64,000 nucleotides of DNA from Chloroflexia bacterium (lineage in GTDB: Bacteria > Chloroflexota > Chloroflexia > DTKN01): positions 1 through 64,000 of the forward strand of contig JAFGKG010000101.1 of NCBI GenBank assembly GCA_016928715.1, given 5' to 3'. A program made the position numbers and the translations under genes. This document shows positions 7,984 through 18,007 of this stretch, piece by piece; position 1 is the stretch's first letter, and the number at the start of each line of letters is the position of its first letter. The notes beneath the pieces are model-generated. The model was not told the origin of the DNA. It ran no database searches and was given only the letters and a program-made list of their open reading frames with translations.

Positions 7984-9607
7984 TCTGGAAACGTTGGTGC
8001 GTCAGGAAACCCTGCGTGGGCACAGTGCCCGCCTGCGTTGGTTGATCCAGCTGCGCTGGGTGGCCGTATTCGGGGTGGCCGCGGCCAGCCTGACCACCGA
8101 GTTGGCCGGCTACAGGATGCTGACCCTCCCGCCATGGCTGTTGGTCCCCTTTGTCCTGATCTATAATACCAGCTTTTGGTTCTGGCTGCGCCGGGTAAAG
8201 CGCTGCGAGCCGTCCCTGCCCCGGCTGGAGCGCAGCCTGCGCTGGCAGGCCTACCTGCAGGCCGGCTGTGACATGCTGGCCATGATCCTGCTGGTCTACC
8301 TGGACGGGGGCATCGAGTACCCCCTCTTTTACGCCCCGCTGTTGGCCTTGATGCTCAGCAGCCTGCTGCTGCCCCGGCTGGGGCTCTTTGTCCAGGCCAA
8401 CCTGGGCGCGGCCCTCTTTGCGCTTATGGCCGTCGGCGAATACCTGGGCTGGATTCCACACCTTGAGCTTTTGCAGCAGCCCTTCCGGCAGGGGCTCTAC
8501 CGCGAGCGGCCGGTCGTCCTGGCCATCGTGCTCTCTCTGGCGCTGATGCTGAACCTGACCGCTTACCTGATGTCCAGCCTGGGCCAGGGCCTGAATCGGG
8601 CCGAGACGCAGAGCCGTGTGCTGTTGGCCCGGCTGCGGCAGCAGGTGGGCGAGGCGGCCGGCCGGCTGGCCGGTTCGGCCGAAAGCATGCAGCAGAACGC
8701 CCAGGAGGTAAATTACGTGGCCGAACAGATCGCGGTCACCGTGCAAGAGATCTCGCGGGGCGCTGGCGAGCAGGCCGGCCAATTGGAAAAGCTCACCCAC
8801 GCCCTGGGGCGCCTGACCGGTACCTCCAGGCAGGTCGTGGAGGGGGCGCTGGAAACCCACCAGGCGGCCCAAGAGGCGGTGAGCACGGCTGAGCAGGGCC
8901 GCCAGGCCGCCCGAGAGGCCCACGCCCGCATGGATGAGGTGGCCCACGTCTTTGCCCAGGCAGAAGGGGCACTGGATGGGTTGGCCGATCGCTCCGAAGA
9001 GATCGCCGAGGTCGCGTTGACCATCGATCACTTTGCCGAGCGTACCGATCTGTTGGCCCTGAATGCCGGCATCGAGGCGGCCCGGGCCGGAGAGCACGGG
9101 CGCGGCTTTGCCGTCGTTGCCGGCGAGGTCAAAAAGCTGGCCGCCAGTTCCTCGGCCTCGGCCGAACAGGTGGCGGCCATAGTGGGCCAGGTACAGGACG
9201 AAATCCAGCGGGTGCTGCAGGCCGTGCAGGACGGCATGGCCCGGGTGCAGGATGGGCAGCAGTCCATCGCCGTCCTAGAGGCCATGGTCGGTGGGATGGG
9301 CGATATCATTGCCCGCACGGACGAGTTGGCCGGGGCCATGCGCCACCTGTCCCTGCAGCAAAAGGAGGCCCAGGGCGAGATCAGCCGCAGCGTCGAGGGC
9401 ATTGCCAGCACCGCCGAGCAGACCGCAGCGGGCTCTGAGGAGACGGCGGCGGCCGTGGAGCAGCAGGTGGCCTCCTTTGCCGATTTTGGCCATTCCCTGC
9501 AGGAGTTGGCCCAACTGGCCGCCGAATTGGAGCGCCTGGTGACCGGCCTGTATCAAGATGCAAACCTGAAGCGTCAGAAACCTAGTGGGCGCAGGTCGGG
9601 AGCATGA
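7973..9607 (+). CDS. Methyl-accepting chemotaxis protein with multi-TM N-terminus
   Basis: About 544-aa receptor. Instead of a periplasmic sensor it has an N-terminal block of about five to six transmembrane helices (residues about 20-200), suggesting sensing within or from the membrane. The signalling domain follows, with the tip [23 protein letters not shown] near 355-378. No HAMP domain is obvious. I prefer ATG 7973 (AGGGTGA six bases upstream) over GTG 7964 used by the ORF track. It follows the previous receptor with an 11-nt overlap and ends in an ATGA overlap with the next, so the receptors are translationally coupled. Confidence 0.88.
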   Translation: MGADLETLVRQETLRGHSARLRWLIQLRWVAVFGVAAASLTTELAGYRMLTLPPWLLVPFVLIYNTSFWFWLRRVKRCEPSLPRLERSLRWQAYLQAGCDMLAMILLVYLDGGIEYPLFYAPLLALMLSSLLLPRLGLFVQANLGAALFALMAVGEYLGWIPHLELLQQPFRQGLYRERPVVLAIVLSLALMLNLTAYLMSSLGQGLNRAETQSRVLLARLRQQVGEAAGRLAGSAESMQQNAQEVNYVAEQIAVTVQEISRGAGEQAGQLEKLTHALGRLTGTSRQVVEGALETHQAAQEAVSTAEQGRQAAREAHARMDEVAHVFAQAEGALDGLADRSEEIAEVALTIDHFAERTDLLALNAGIEAARAGEHGRGFAVVAGEVKKLAASSSASAEQVAAIVGQVQDEIQRVLQAVQDGMARVQDGQQSIAVLEAMVGGMGDIIARTDELAGAMRHLSLQQKEAQGEISRSVEGIASTAEQTAAGSEETAAAVEQQVASFADFGHSLQELAQLAAELERLVTGLYQDANLKRQKPSGRRSGA

Positions 9608-11625
9608 ACATGGCGAGGCGTTTTTCTTGGTGGAAACGACGGGAAGGGCCAGCCCGGCCGCAGGCCGAGGAATCGCTGGCCTCGGTCCTGGCGGTCAGCC
9701 GGGCGGTCGCGGCCAGCCTGGACCTGGAAGAGATCCTAGAGACGGTCCATGGCCAGGTCGAGCGCGTCTTTGACACCACTAATTTCTACATCGCCGTCTA
9801 TGACGAGGAGTGCGACGAGTGGGTCATCCCCTTCCAGTTGGAAGGGGGACAGCGCCAGCCCTCCGTCCGCTACAAAGCCATAGCCGGGCTGACCGGTTAC
9901 ATCATCCGCCACCGCCAGCCGCTGCTGCTGCCCACCCTGGTCGAGTTCACGACCTTTATGCAGCGCGAGGGGGTCTCGCAGATCGGGCCGACGGCCAAAT
10001 CCTGGATGGGCGTGCCCCTCTTGGCCGGGGAACAGGTCGTGGGCGTGATGGGCATCCAGAGCTACACTCAGGAACAACTCTACGGGGAGCATGAGCTGGT
10101 CCTCTTTTCAACCATCGCCAACCAGGTGGCCGTGGCCATCGCCAATGCGCGCTTTTACCAACAGGCGCGCCGGAGGGCCGAGGAGATGGAGACCCTCTTT
10201 AGCGTGAGCCGCATCCTCTCGACCAGCCTGGCTCCCGAGGATACCTGGAAGGCCATCTTTGAGGCCACTCACCGGCTGCTCCCCTACGAGGCCATCGAGG
10301 TCTGCCTGTACGAGGAACAGCAGGAGGTGTTGCGGCCGGTGCTGGCCGGCACGCAGGAGCGTTTTTGGCATCCGGATGAGGGTCTCTATCGGCTTGACGA
10401 GGGCTATACCGGTTGGATCGCGCGGAACCGCCGGCACTTGCTCGTCGGGGACGTGCGCGAACAGGAGGAGCTGCGGCCCAAGCACGAACAGCATGCCGGT
10501 ATTCCCCTGCGCTCCTACCTGGGTGTGCCCATGATCCTGGCCGAGCGGTTCGTGGGAACGATGGAGGTCATTAGCTCCACCCCCCACAGCTATAATGCCC
10601 ACCACGCCAACCTGCTCAGCAGTGTGGCCACCCAGGCCGCTGCCGCCGTGGAACGATCGCGCCTCTTTAGTGAGCTTGCCCAACGCCTGCAGGAGGCCCG
10701 ATTGCTCTTCCAGGTCAGCCAGGGTATCGTCGGGACCCTGGGCCTGGAGCAGGTCCTGGACCTGATCATCCGCTCCTGCGTCGAGGCCGTCCCGGCGGCG
10801 CAAAAGGGCGCCCTGCACCTGCTGGACGAGGCCGGCCGGGAACTGCAAATCCAGGCCGCTGTCGGCTATAGCCAGGGGGTGATCGATACGGTGCGCCTCA
10901 AACTCGGCCAGGGGCACGCCGGCCTGGTGGCCCAGACGGGAAAGCCGCTCATCGTCGATGACGCCCGACACAGTTCGCGCACCTACCAGGCCGAGCTGGA
11001 GCGAGTCAGCGATATCCGCTCTATTGTCTGCGTGCCGCTGCAGGTGCGTGATCGCACCATCGGCGTGATCTCGCTGGACAACCTGCAGCGGCCGGGGGCC
11101 TTTGGGCCGGCCGACCTGGAGATTCTTTCCGCTTTTGCCGGGCAGGCGGCCATCGCCATCGAGAACGCCCGCCTGTACGGGCAATCGCGCCGCCAGGTGC
11201 AGCAGTTGCGCCACCTGGCCGGCCAGGTACGGCAATCCTCCTCCCAGGCCCAGGAGCAGACCCAGGCCTCAGCCGCGGCCATCGCCGTACTGGAAGAGCA
11301 CTCCCGGGCCATCGGCCGTTTTGTCAGCCAGGTCGAGCAATTTGCCGAGCAGACCGACCTGCTGGCCTTGAACGCGGCCATCGAGGCCGCCCGGGCCGGT
11401 GAACACGGCCTCGGTTTTGCCGTGGTGGCCGAGGAGGTGCGCCACCTGGCCGAATCCTCCACCGCCGCTGTCGGTGAGATTGCCGCGCTGAGCCAGGAGA
11501 TTATCAGCGGCGTCCGCGAGGCGGTGCAGCAGATGGAGCAGGTCCGGCAGGCCGTCGGTCGGACCACCCTATTGGCCCGGGGGGCCGCGGAGTCTCAAGC
11601 CGGGCCCGGCCTCGAGCCAGGTTAG
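9604..11625 (+). CDS. Soluble triple-GAF chemoreceptor
   Basis: 673-aa cytoplasmic receptor without a membrane segment. Three GAF domains lie in series (about 25-185, 195-365 and 375-535; each ends in a NARFY/ERSRLF/NARLYG-type helix), followed by a methyl-accepting signalling domain with the tip [23 protein letters not shown]. The third receptor of the locus probably senses small cytoplasmic ligands or redox state. It starts in an ATGA overlap with the preceding receptor. The signalling part is short, ending soon after the tip, so the output coiled coil may be truncated relative to membrane receptors. Confidence 0.88.
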   Translation: MNMARRFSWWKRREGPARPQAEESLASVLAVSRAVAASLDLEEILETVHGQVERVFDTTNFYIAVYDEECDEWVIPFQLEGGQRQPSVRYKAIAGLTGYIIRHRQPLLLPTLVEFTTFMQREGVSQIGPTAKSWMGVPLLAGEQVVGVMGIQSYTQEQLYGEHELVLFSTIANQVAVAIANARFYQQARRRAEEMETLFSVSRILSTSLAPEDTWKAIFEATHRLLPYEAIEVCLYEEQQEVLRPVLAGTQERFWHPDEGLYRLDEGYTGWIARNRRHLLVGDVREQEELRPKHEQHAGIPLRSYLGVPMILAERFVGTMEVISSTPHSYNAHHANLLSSVATQAAAAVERSRLFSELAQRLQEARLLFQVSQGIVGTLGLEQVLDLIIRSCVEAVPAAQKGALHLLDEAGRELQIQAAVGYSQGVIDTVRLKLGQGHAGLVAQTGKPLIVDDARHSSRTYQAELERVSDIRSIVCVPLQVRDRTIGVISLDNLQRPGAFGPADLEILSAFAGQAAIAIENARLYGQSRRQVQQLRHLAGQVRQSSSQAQEQTQASAAAIAVLEEHSRAIGRFVSQVEQFAEQTDLLALNAAIEAARAGEHGLGFAVVAEEVRHLAESSTAAVGEIAALSQEIISGVREAVQQMEQVRQAVGRTTLLARGAAESQAGPGLEPG

Positions 11626-11691
11626 GCGCGAGCGGGCTTTTGGCGGGTCGCCCGGCAGCGGCCGCGACGGGATCGGCAAGGAGTTTTGAGC

Positions 11692-12180
11692 ATGGCCGAA
11701 CTGCAGAAAAAGGTGCGCCAGCAGTTGATCGTTTTCACCCTCAGCGAGGTGCGCTTTGCCGTGCCGATCGAGCAGGTCTGGCGAGTGGAGCCGTTGGCCG
11801 AACAACGGCTGTCGCGGGTGCCCCGGTCGCCGGCTTTTCTGGAGGGCGTGGTCAACGTGCGGGGGCGGGTGCTGCCCGTGCTGGACCTGAAAAAACGCTT
11901 CGGCCTGCCCGCAAGCGCCCCTTTGCCCAAAGCGCGCCTGCTCATCGTCGAGTTGGAGGAGCAGTACGTGGGCCTGATTGTGGATACGGTCGAGGACATT
12001 CTCTGGTTTCCCACCGCGCGCATTGAAGAGCCGCCGGCCATGATCGCCCAGATCAGCGGGGAGTTTGTGCAGGGTGTGGGGCAGGGCCCGGAAGAACTGC
12101 TGGTGATCCTGGATTTGCACCGGGTGCTCAGCCTGGACGAGCGCCGGCAGTTACGCCAGGCAGAGCTGGGGAGCGAATGA
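11692..12180 (+). CDS. cheW: CheW-like coupling protein
   Basis: About 162-aa protein that links receptors to the kinase CheA. It is a single CheW domain: LIVFTLSEVRFAVPIEQVWRVE, then VNVRGRVLPVLDLKKRFGLP near 65-85 and VGLIVDTVEDILW near 95-107. I choose ATG 11692 over the TTG in the ORF track because AAGGAG lies eight bases upstream. It sits between the receptors and cheY. Confidence 0.92.
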   Translation: MAELQKKVRQQLIVFTLSEVRFAVPIEQVWRVEPLAEQRLSRVPRSPAFLEGVVNVRGRVLPVLDLKKRFGLPASAPLPKARLLIVELEEQYVGLIVDTVEDILWFPTARIEEPPAMIAQISGEFVQGVGQGPEELLVILDLHRVLSLDERRQLRQAELGSE

Positions 12181-12181
12181 T

Positions 12182-12547
12182 ATGACCGCACGGATCTTGA
12201 TCGTGGACGATACCGCCTTTATGCGCCGCATGCTGCGGGACATTCTGCTGGAAGCGCAGTTTGAGGTGGTGGCCGAGGCGGCGAACGGCCAGGAGGCCGT
12301 CGACCTGTATGTCCAGGAACATCCCGACCTGGTGATTATGGACATCACCATGCCCCAGAAGGATGGCCTCGCTGCTGTCCAAGAGATCCTGGCCCAGGAT
12401 CCCCAGGCGCGCATTGTCATGTGCAGCGCCCTGGGACAGCAGGACATGATCATGAGATCCCTGGAGGCCGGGGCGCTGGATTTCGTGCAAAAGCCCTTCC
12501 TGCCGGACAAGGTGCTGGAAGCTGTGGGCAAGGTGTTGGGGAGCTAG
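12182..12547 (+). CDS. cheY: CheY-like response regulator
   Basis: 121-aa stand-alone receiver domain. The acidic pair is in ILIVDDTAF, the phosphoacceptor Asp in VIMDITMPQKDG, the switch Thr/Ser position in MCSAL and the Lys in VQKPF. It starts one base after the cheW stop and ends one base before cheB. As the only free receiver in the locus it is the likely output of CheA. With no flagellar genes nearby its target may be a type IV pilus motor or another partner. Confidence 0.93.
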   Translation: MTARILIVDDTAFMRRMLRDILLEAQFEVVAEAANGQEAVDLYVQEHPDLVIMDITMPQKDGLAAVQEILAQDPQARIVMCSALGQQDMIMRSLEAGALDFVQKPFLPDKVLEAVGKVLGS

Positions 12548-12548
12548 G

Positions 12549-13613
12549 ATGCGACTGCGTGTTTTGGTGGTGGACGATTCCACCCTGATGCGGCGGATTA
12601 TTGGCGATATTTTGCGTTCCGACCCCACGCTGGAGGTGGTGGCGGAGGCCCCGGATGGCCCGACGGCCATCCGCCTGATCCACGAACTGCGTCCGGATGT
12701 GGTGACCCTGGACATCGAGATGCCGGGCCTGAGCGGCCTGGAGGTTTTGGGCTACTTGATGGCCGAACAGCCCACCCCAGTGGTCATGCTGACCGGCTTG
12801 AACGATCCCGACCTGGCCATGCAGGCGCTTTCTTTGGGGGCGGTGGAATTTCTGCGCAAGCCATCCGGTACCATCTCGATGGACCTGTACAAGATCCAGG
12901 AAGAGTTGGTGCACAAGGTCAAGATGGCGCCCCTGGCCAACCTGCGCCAGGTAGAGCGCCGGCTGGACCGGGAGGAATGGCCCTGCTCGAAACGACCGCC
13001 CCCGCAACCCCGGCCGACGTTCGGGCAGGAGCCGGACTGGATCGTGGTCGTTGGCGCCTCTACCGGGGGGCCGCCGGCCCTGGAGCAGTTGCTGGCAGCG
13101 CTGCCGGCAGAGCTGCCAGCCGGCCTGCTGGTGGTCCAGCACATGCCGGTGGGCTTTACTCATTCGCTGGCCCAGCGCCTGAACGGGCGCTGCGTGCTCA
13201 CGGTGGTCGAGGCCGAGCCAGGCATGCCCCTCTACGCTGCCTGGGTCTATATCGCGCCCGGGGGGCACCACCTGGTGCTGCGCGCGGAAGGGACTGCGGA
13301 GACGCTGTCGGTAGAGTTGGATGACTCGCCCCCGCGCGGTACCCTGCGGCCGGCCGCGGACGTCACTATGGCCGCGGTGGCCGAGCGCTTTGGACCCCGC
13401 TGCATTGGGGTCCTGCTGACCGGGATGGGCAGCGACGGCACGGAGGGCTTTCGGGCGATCCGCCAGGCCGGGGGCCGGACCCTGGCCCAGGATCGTCAGA
13501 CCAGCCTGATCTATGGTATGCCCCGCATGGCGGTGGAGCAGGGCTTGGTCGACCAGGTGCTGCCTCTGAACGACATCGCTCCGGCGCTTGTGCGCCTGTT
13601 AGAGGAGACATAG
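12549..13613 (+). CDS. cheB: CheB receptor methylesterase/deamidase
   Basis: 354 aa. Receiver domain 1-120 (VLVVDDSTLMRR, phosphoacceptor in VTLDIEMPGLSG), linker about 125-155, methylesterase domain about 160-350. Catalytic Ser lies in VGASTGGPP, His in VVQHMPVGFT and Asp in GMGSDGTEG. It removes methyl groups from receptor glutamates and is switched on by CheA phosphorylation. Standard length and fully conserved active site; adjacent to cheY and cheA. Confidence 0.94.
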   Translation: MRLRVLVVDDSTLMRRIIGDILRSDPTLEVVAEAPDGPTAIRLIHELRPDVVTLDIEMPGLSGLEVLGYLMAEQPTPVVMLTGLNDPDLAMQALSLGAVEFLRKPSGTISMDLYKIQEELVHKVKMAPLANLRQVERRLDREEWPCSKRPPPQPRPTFGQEPDWIVVVGASTGGPPALEQLLAALPAELPAGLLVVQHMPVGFTHSLAQRLNGRCVLTVVEAEPGMPLYAAWVYIAPGGHHLVLRAEGTAETLSVELDDSPPRGTLRPAADVTMAAVAERFGPRCIGVLLTGMGSDGTEGFRAIRQAGGRTLAQDRQTSLIYGMPRMAVEQGLVDQVLPLNDIAPALVRLLEET

Positions 13614-13616
13614 GGC

Positions 13617-15578
13617 GTGGAAATTTCCCAGTACCTGGACCTCTTTGTCAGTGAGGCCCAGGATCACCTGCAAGCGATGAACCAGGCCCTCCTGGCCCTG
13701 GAGGAGCAGCCCGAGGCGCTGCCCCCCCTGGAGTCGCTCTTTCGTGCTGCCCATACCCTCAAGGGCATGGCGGCGACCATGGGGTTTTCGCGCATGGCTA
13801 CCCTGGCCCACGACGTCGAGGATGTCCTCGACCGGCTGCGCCAGCGTTCCTGGCGCCTCGACCCGGCGCTGGCCGATCTGCTCTTCCGTGCTCTGGATGG
13901 CCTGACCGCCCTCTTGCAGGAAATCTCCGCCGGGGAGGGGGAACGCAGCGAGATTGCCGGGCTGCAGCGAGATCTGCAACTCTGTGAAGGGACCCCGGCC
14001 GAGGTTCCTCAGGCCGCTGCCCCGGCCCAGCCGCAGCAGGGGTGGGCGGTGGAGGTCACCATTGCCCCGGACTGTGCGCTCAAGGGGCCGCGGGCTTTTT
14101 TGGTCTGGCGCCGCCTGTCCGTTTTGGGCCAGATCTTGGGCAGCGAACCCCCGGAGGAAAGCCTGCGTGCCGGCCAATACGAGACAGGGTTTTCCCTCTT
14201 TATGCCGGTGGAGGCCGATCCGCAAGCGCTGCGAACGGCCGCTGAGGGCGTGGCCGAGGTCACCGCTGTTAGCATCCGCCGGTTGGATGGCCCCTCGGCC
14301 CAGTCAGGGCCAGTGCCTGAAACAGCCCCTCCGCCTTCGCCGGCAGTGCCCGCTGCGGCCACGCCGCTGGTGCGCATCAAGGTAGACCTGTTGGACCGCT
14401 TGCTCGAGTCCGTAGCCGGTCTGCTCGTCAGCCGCAGCCACGTGCGGCAGTTGGCCCGCAAGTATGACCTGCCCGATCTGGATGAGGTGATCGAAGCGCA
14501 GTCCCAGTCCGTGGACCAACTCCAAGAGACCGTCCTGGCCATGCGCATGGTCCCTGTGGGACAGGTCTTTAACCGCTTCCCGCGCATGGTGCGGGACCTG
14601 GCCCAGCAGCAGGGTAAGCAGGTCCGCCTGGAGATGGAGGGGCTGGAGCTTGAATTGGATCGTACCATCCTGGAAAAGATCACCGATCCCCTGGTTCACC
14701 TGCTGCGCAACGCCGTGGATCACGGGATCGAGCTGCCGGAGCAGCGGCGGTCGACCGGCAAGACGCTGCCGGCCCATATCTTGCTGCAGGCCCACCGCGA
14801 ACAGGACAAGGCCGTCGTCCAGTTGTCCGATGACGGCCGGGGCATGTCCGTGCGCGAGATCGCCGCACTGGCCCTGGAGCGGGGCCTGCTGACCCATCAG
14901 CAGTTGTCCGAAATGGACGAGGCCGCCATTCTGGAGTTAATCTGCCGGCCGGGCTTTTCCACCAGCGAACAGGTCAGCGATGTCTCTGGCCGTGGTGTGG
15001 GCATGGAGGTGGTCAAGACAGTGTTGGACGAGATCGGGGGGACGCTCGAGATCGGCACGCAGCCGGGGCGGGGCAGCGTTTTCCGCTTGGGCTTTCCCCT
15101 GACCATGGCCATCCTGCCCGCGTTATTGCTGCGGGCCCGACAAGAACTCTATGCCCTGCCCCTGACCCACATAGTCCGCACGGTCGAGTTTCTGCCCGAA
15201 AGGATTCGTTGGCTGCAGGGACAACCCCTGCTGCCCTGGGAGGAACGGCTGCTGCCGCTGGTCTCGCTGGCCGATTTATTGGGTGTGGCCGGCAGCAGTG
15301 CCTGGCTGACGCCCGGGATGACCCAGGTGGCGGAGGGTCTGACGGTAATCATCGTTGCGCGGGCAGGCCAAACCTATGGCCTGGTGGTCGAAGAGGTCCT
15401 GGGCAAGGAGGAGATTGTGCTCAAACCGCTGCCCGATCTCTTGCAGCAGGTGGAGGGCTTGACCGGGGCGGCCATCCGGGGCGAGGGCGAGGTGGTGTTG
15501 GTATTGGACGTTTCAGGATTGGTGCGTTTACTGTCCCAGAGAGTGGATTGTGTAAATGTCCCCTTGCAGGATATGTGA
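13617..15578 (+). CDS. cheA: CheA histidine kinase
   Basis: 653-aa chemotaxis kinase. HPt domain with phosphoacceptor His46 in AAHTLKGMAA; a P2-like CheY-binding region about 140-225; dimerisation helices about 255-310 (RIKVDLLDRLLESVAGLL); HATPase with LLRNAVDHGIE, DDGRGM and GRGVGMEVV about 350-485; a C-terminal CheW-like domain about 490-645. The start is GTG, four bases after the cheB stop. It is complete and predicted active. Confidence 0.94.
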   Translation: MEISQYLDLFVSEAQDHLQAMNQALLALEEQPEALPPLESLFRAAHTLKGMAATMGFSRMATLAHDVEDVLDRLRQRSWRLDPALADLLFRALDGLTALLQEISAGEGERSEIAGLQRDLQLCEGTPAEVPQAAAPAQPQQGWAVEVTIAPDCALKGPRAFLVWRRLSVLGQILGSEPPEESLRAGQYETGFSLFMPVEADPQALRTAAEGVAEVTAVSIRRLDGPSAQSGPVPETAPPPSPAVPAAATPLVRIKVDLLDRLLESVAGLLVSRSHVRQLARKYDLPDLDEVIEAQSQSVDQLQETVLAMRMVPVGQVFNRFPRMVRDLAQQQGKQVRLEMEGLELELDRTILEKITDPLVHLLRNAVDHGIELPEQRRSTGKTLPAHILLQAHREQDKAVVQLSDDGRGMSVREIAALALERGLLTHQQLSEMDEAAILELICRPGFSTSEQVSDVSGRGVGMEVVKTVLDEIGGTLEIGTQPGRGSVFRLGFPLTMAILPALLLRARQELYALPLTHIVRTVEFLPERIRWLQGQPLLPWEERLLPLVSLADLLGVAGSSAWLTPGMTQVAEGLTVIIVARAGQTYGLVVEEVLGKEEIVLKPLPDLLQQVEGLTGAAIRGEGEVVLVLDVSGLVRLLSQRVDCVNVPLQDM

Positions 15579-15610
15579 TCTGTAGAGACAGCAATGTTGG
15601 AGGAATCAGC

Positions 15611-15949
15611 ATGGAAATTAACACGCGTGTTGTTGACGGAGTTCAGGTGGTGAGTGTGTCGGGCAGTGTGGATGCCGGCACGGCGGAAAAGTTTGAACAG
15701 GGGCTCATGCCCCTGACCCAGGGCCAAGAGCCCCGAGTGCTTGTGGACATGAGCGATCTGTCCTACATGAGCAGCGCCGGCCTGCGCATCCTGCTTTCGG
15801 CGCAAAAAGCGGCCAAAGCGCAGTCGGGAGAGGTCATCCTGGTGGCTATGCAGGAACCGGTGCAAGAGGTCTTTGCCATGGTGGGCTTTGACGTCCTCTT
15901 TCGCTCCTTTCCCACCCTGGAGCAGGCCCTGGAGGCGTTGGGGCAATAA
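15611..15949 (+). CDS. STAS-domain anti-anti-sigma-like protein
   Basis: 112-aa SpoIIAA/RsbV-like protein. ATG 15611 follows TTGGAGGAATCAGC; the longer ORF in the track (15209) runs inside cheA and is wrong. The phosphorylation site is the Ser pair in DLSYMSSAGLRILL (about residues 53-66), with normal length and fold pattern. It is probably the substrate of the SpoIIE phosphatase at 3702, giving a partner-switch module at the two ends of the Che locus. The expected kinase is not in the window. Confidence 0.88.
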   Translation: MEINTRVVDGVQVVSVSGSVDAGTAEKFEQGLMPLTQGQEPRVLVDMSDLSYMSSAGLRILLSAQKAAKAQSGEVILVAMQEPVQEVFAMVGFDVLFRSFPTLEQALEALGQ

Positions 15950-16295
15950 CGGCGGCGCGCCTTTGGCGGCGGCGCGGGGCCCCATCTGCCCTCTGGCCAG
16001 CCGGGATGGGACTGCCGGATGCGGTATGACGGCTGGTCGGCCCGGCTTGTGCCAGGACTTGACACGACGGTGCTTTGGGTGTATGCTCAAAGTCCCTGTA
16101 CATTTGCAATCTCCCAGCCCTTTGCCCATGGGTACAGGGGAGAGCTTGCCAAGTTGGGCGTGCTCATGTTAGAACGCCCGTGCCTGCCTGTTAAAATGTC
16201 CAGGCGCGGAAGGCGGTCGTGGGATTGTTTCACCGACCCCGAAAATTGCCCGGATTTCGAACGTGTGCAGGATAGACGCACGAAGGAGGTAGCCA
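15950..16295. other. Leader and promoter region of adenine deaminase
   Basis: No gene is visible in these 346 bases. The left part is GC-rich without a clear terminator. The promoter at 16059 gives an untranslated leader of about 200 nt before ATG 16296. I looked for a purine riboswitch in the leader and did not find the conserved core. Confidence 0.55.
16059..16087 (+). promoter_or_regulatory. Sigma70-type promoter of ade
   Basis: TTGACA at 16059-16064, 17-bp spacer, TATGCT at 16082-16087. The same -10 hexamer and spacer are used by the rib operon promoter at 38962-38990. Confidence 0.65.
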
Positions 16296-18002
16296 ATGCT
16301 GGCAGAGCGCATTCGGGTTGCGCGGGGAGAGCAGCTTGCGGATTTGGTCTTGCGCAACGCACGCCTGGTCAATGTTTTTTCCGGCGACGTGCACACGGTT
16401 GACGTGGCTGTCCATCAAGGACGGGTGATGGGCCTGGGGTCTTATCAGGGGCGGGAAGAGATTGATTTGGAGGAACGGTATGTTTGCCCCGGGCTGATTG
16501 ATGGGCACGTGCACATTGAAAGCGCTATGGTCCATCCGGCCGAATTTGCCCGGGCGGTGGTGCCCCACGGAACGACCACGGTGATCGCCGACCCACACGA
16601 GATCGCCAACGTCATGGGGGTGGCCGGGGTGCGCTACCTGCTCGAGGCCACCGCCGACCTCCCCCTCAACGTTTACCTGATGGCGCCCTCCTGCGTCCCG
16701 GCCAGCCCTTTGGAGACGGCTGGGGCTGAGTTGGGGGTGGCCGAGATCAGAGAACTTTTGTCAGAACCCCGAGTCCTGGGCCTGGGCGAGTTGATGAACT
16801 TTCCGGGGGTGGTACGTGGCCTCCCGCAGCTCTTGGAAAAAATTCAAGCGGCCCGGGGTTGCCCGGTGGATGGGCACGCGCCCGGCCTGACGGGCCGTGA
16901 TCTCTGCGCCTACGTCGCCGCCGGCATCGGTTCAGATCACGAGTGTATCGACCTACAGGAGGCGCTGGAAAAACTGCGCCTGGGAATGACCATCATGATT
17001 CGCCAGGGCAGCTCTGCTCAAAACCTGGAGGCGCTGCTGCCCCTGGTGATGCCGGGCAATGCGAGCAACTGCTTTTTCGTCAGCGACGATCGCCACCCGG
17101 CCGACCTGATTAACCAGGGGCACATGGATGCAATTCTGCGTCAGGCCCAACCCCAGGAATTGCTGCCGCCGGTGACGCTGGTGCAGTTGGCCACTTTGAA
17201 CGCGGCCCGGTATTTCCGGCTCTGGGACCTGGGCGGGATAGCACCGGGCTACCGCGCCGACATGGTCGTGGTGGACGATATTGAGGATTTCCAGGCCAGC
17301 ATGGTCTTTAAGGATGGCCAGTTGGTGGCCCGCGATGGTCAAATGCTGGGCCGAATGATGCCGGAGCAACGCCCGGCGCCGGCTTCATCCTTCCAGGTGG
17401 CCGATTTTGGCCTGGAGCGACTGGCGATTCCGGCTGCGGGGGAGAGACTGCGCCTGATTGGCGTGGTTCCCGGGCAGATCGTTACGCAGGCGCTGGTTGA
17501 AGCGGCCAAAATAGAGGATGGCTTGGCTGTGGCCGATCCCGAACGGGACCTGCTCAAGATCGCCGTGGTGGAGCGCCACCGCGGCAGCGGCAACGTCGGT
17601 TTGGGCTTTGTCAGGGGCTTTGGCCTCAAGCGCGGGGCGATTGCTTCCTCGGTGGCGCACGACAGCCATAATATTGTCGTGGTGGGTGCCAGCGACATCG
17701 AGATGGCCCGGGCCGTGCAGGCGGTGATCCGTCTACAAGGCGGACAGGTTGTGGTGGCCGGGGAAGAGATTCTGGCCGCCTTGCCCCTGCCCATCGCGGG
17801 CCTGATGTCGGAGCGGCCACTGGAGCAGGTGAGTACCGCGGTGGAAGCGCTGAACCGTGCGGCCCAAAGCCTGGGTTGCTCCCTCGATGCGCCCCTGATG
17901 ACCATGGCCTTTATGGCCCTGGTGGTGATCCCCGAACTCAAGCTCTCCGATCGGGGCTTGGTCGACGTGAACGCCTTTGAGATCGTGCCGCTGTTCGTCT
18001 GA
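16296..18002 (+). CDS. ade: Adenine deaminase
   Basis: 568-aa amidohydrolase that converts adenine to hypoxanthine and ammonia in purine salvage. Metal-binding motif GLIDGHVHIESAMVHP is near 65-80, followed by GTTTVIADPHEIANVMG, DGHAPG and a late GGIAPGYRADMVVVDD. The C-terminal adenine-deaminase domain is present (ASSVAHDSHNIVVVGA near 455-470). The length is that of the family. ATG follows GAAGGAGGTAGCC. It is alone on its transcript and converges on the sulfatase-like gene five bases downstream. Confidence 0.95.
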   Translation: MLAERIRVARGEQLADLVLRNARLVNVFSGDVHTVDVAVHQGRVMGLGSYQGREEIDLEERYVCPGLIDGHVHIESAMVHPAEFARAVVPHGTTTVIADPHEIANVMGVAGVRYLLEATADLPLNVYLMAPSCVPASPLETAGAELGVAEIRELLSEPRVLGLGELMNFPGVVRGLPQLLEKIQAARGCPVDGHAPGLTGRDLCAYVAAGIGSDHECIDLQEALEKLRLGMTIMIRQGSSAQNLEALLPLVMPGNASNCFFVSDDRHPADLINQGHMDAILRQAQPQELLPPVTLVQLATLNAARYFRLWDLGGIAPGYRADMVVVDDIEDFQASMVFKDGQLVARDGQMLGRMMPEQRPAPASSFQVADFGLERLAIPAAGERLRLIGVVPGQIVTQALVEAAKIEDGLAVADPERDLLKIAVVERHRGSGNVGLGFVRGFGLKRGAIASSVAHDSHNIVVVGASDIEMARAVQAVIRLQGGQVVVAGEEILAALPLPIAGLMSERPLEQVSTAVEALNRAAQSLGCSLDAPLMTMAFMALVVIPELKLSDRGLVDVNAFEIVPLFV

Positions 18003-18007
18003 GGGGA

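Noticed and set aside
15209-15610. Longer form of the STAS protein
   Set aside because: The extension lies in another frame of cheA; ATG 15611 has a strong ribosome-binding site.
16090-16295. Purine riboswitch before adenine deaminase
   Set aside because: The leader does not show the conserved three-way-junction core; only a promoter is supported.
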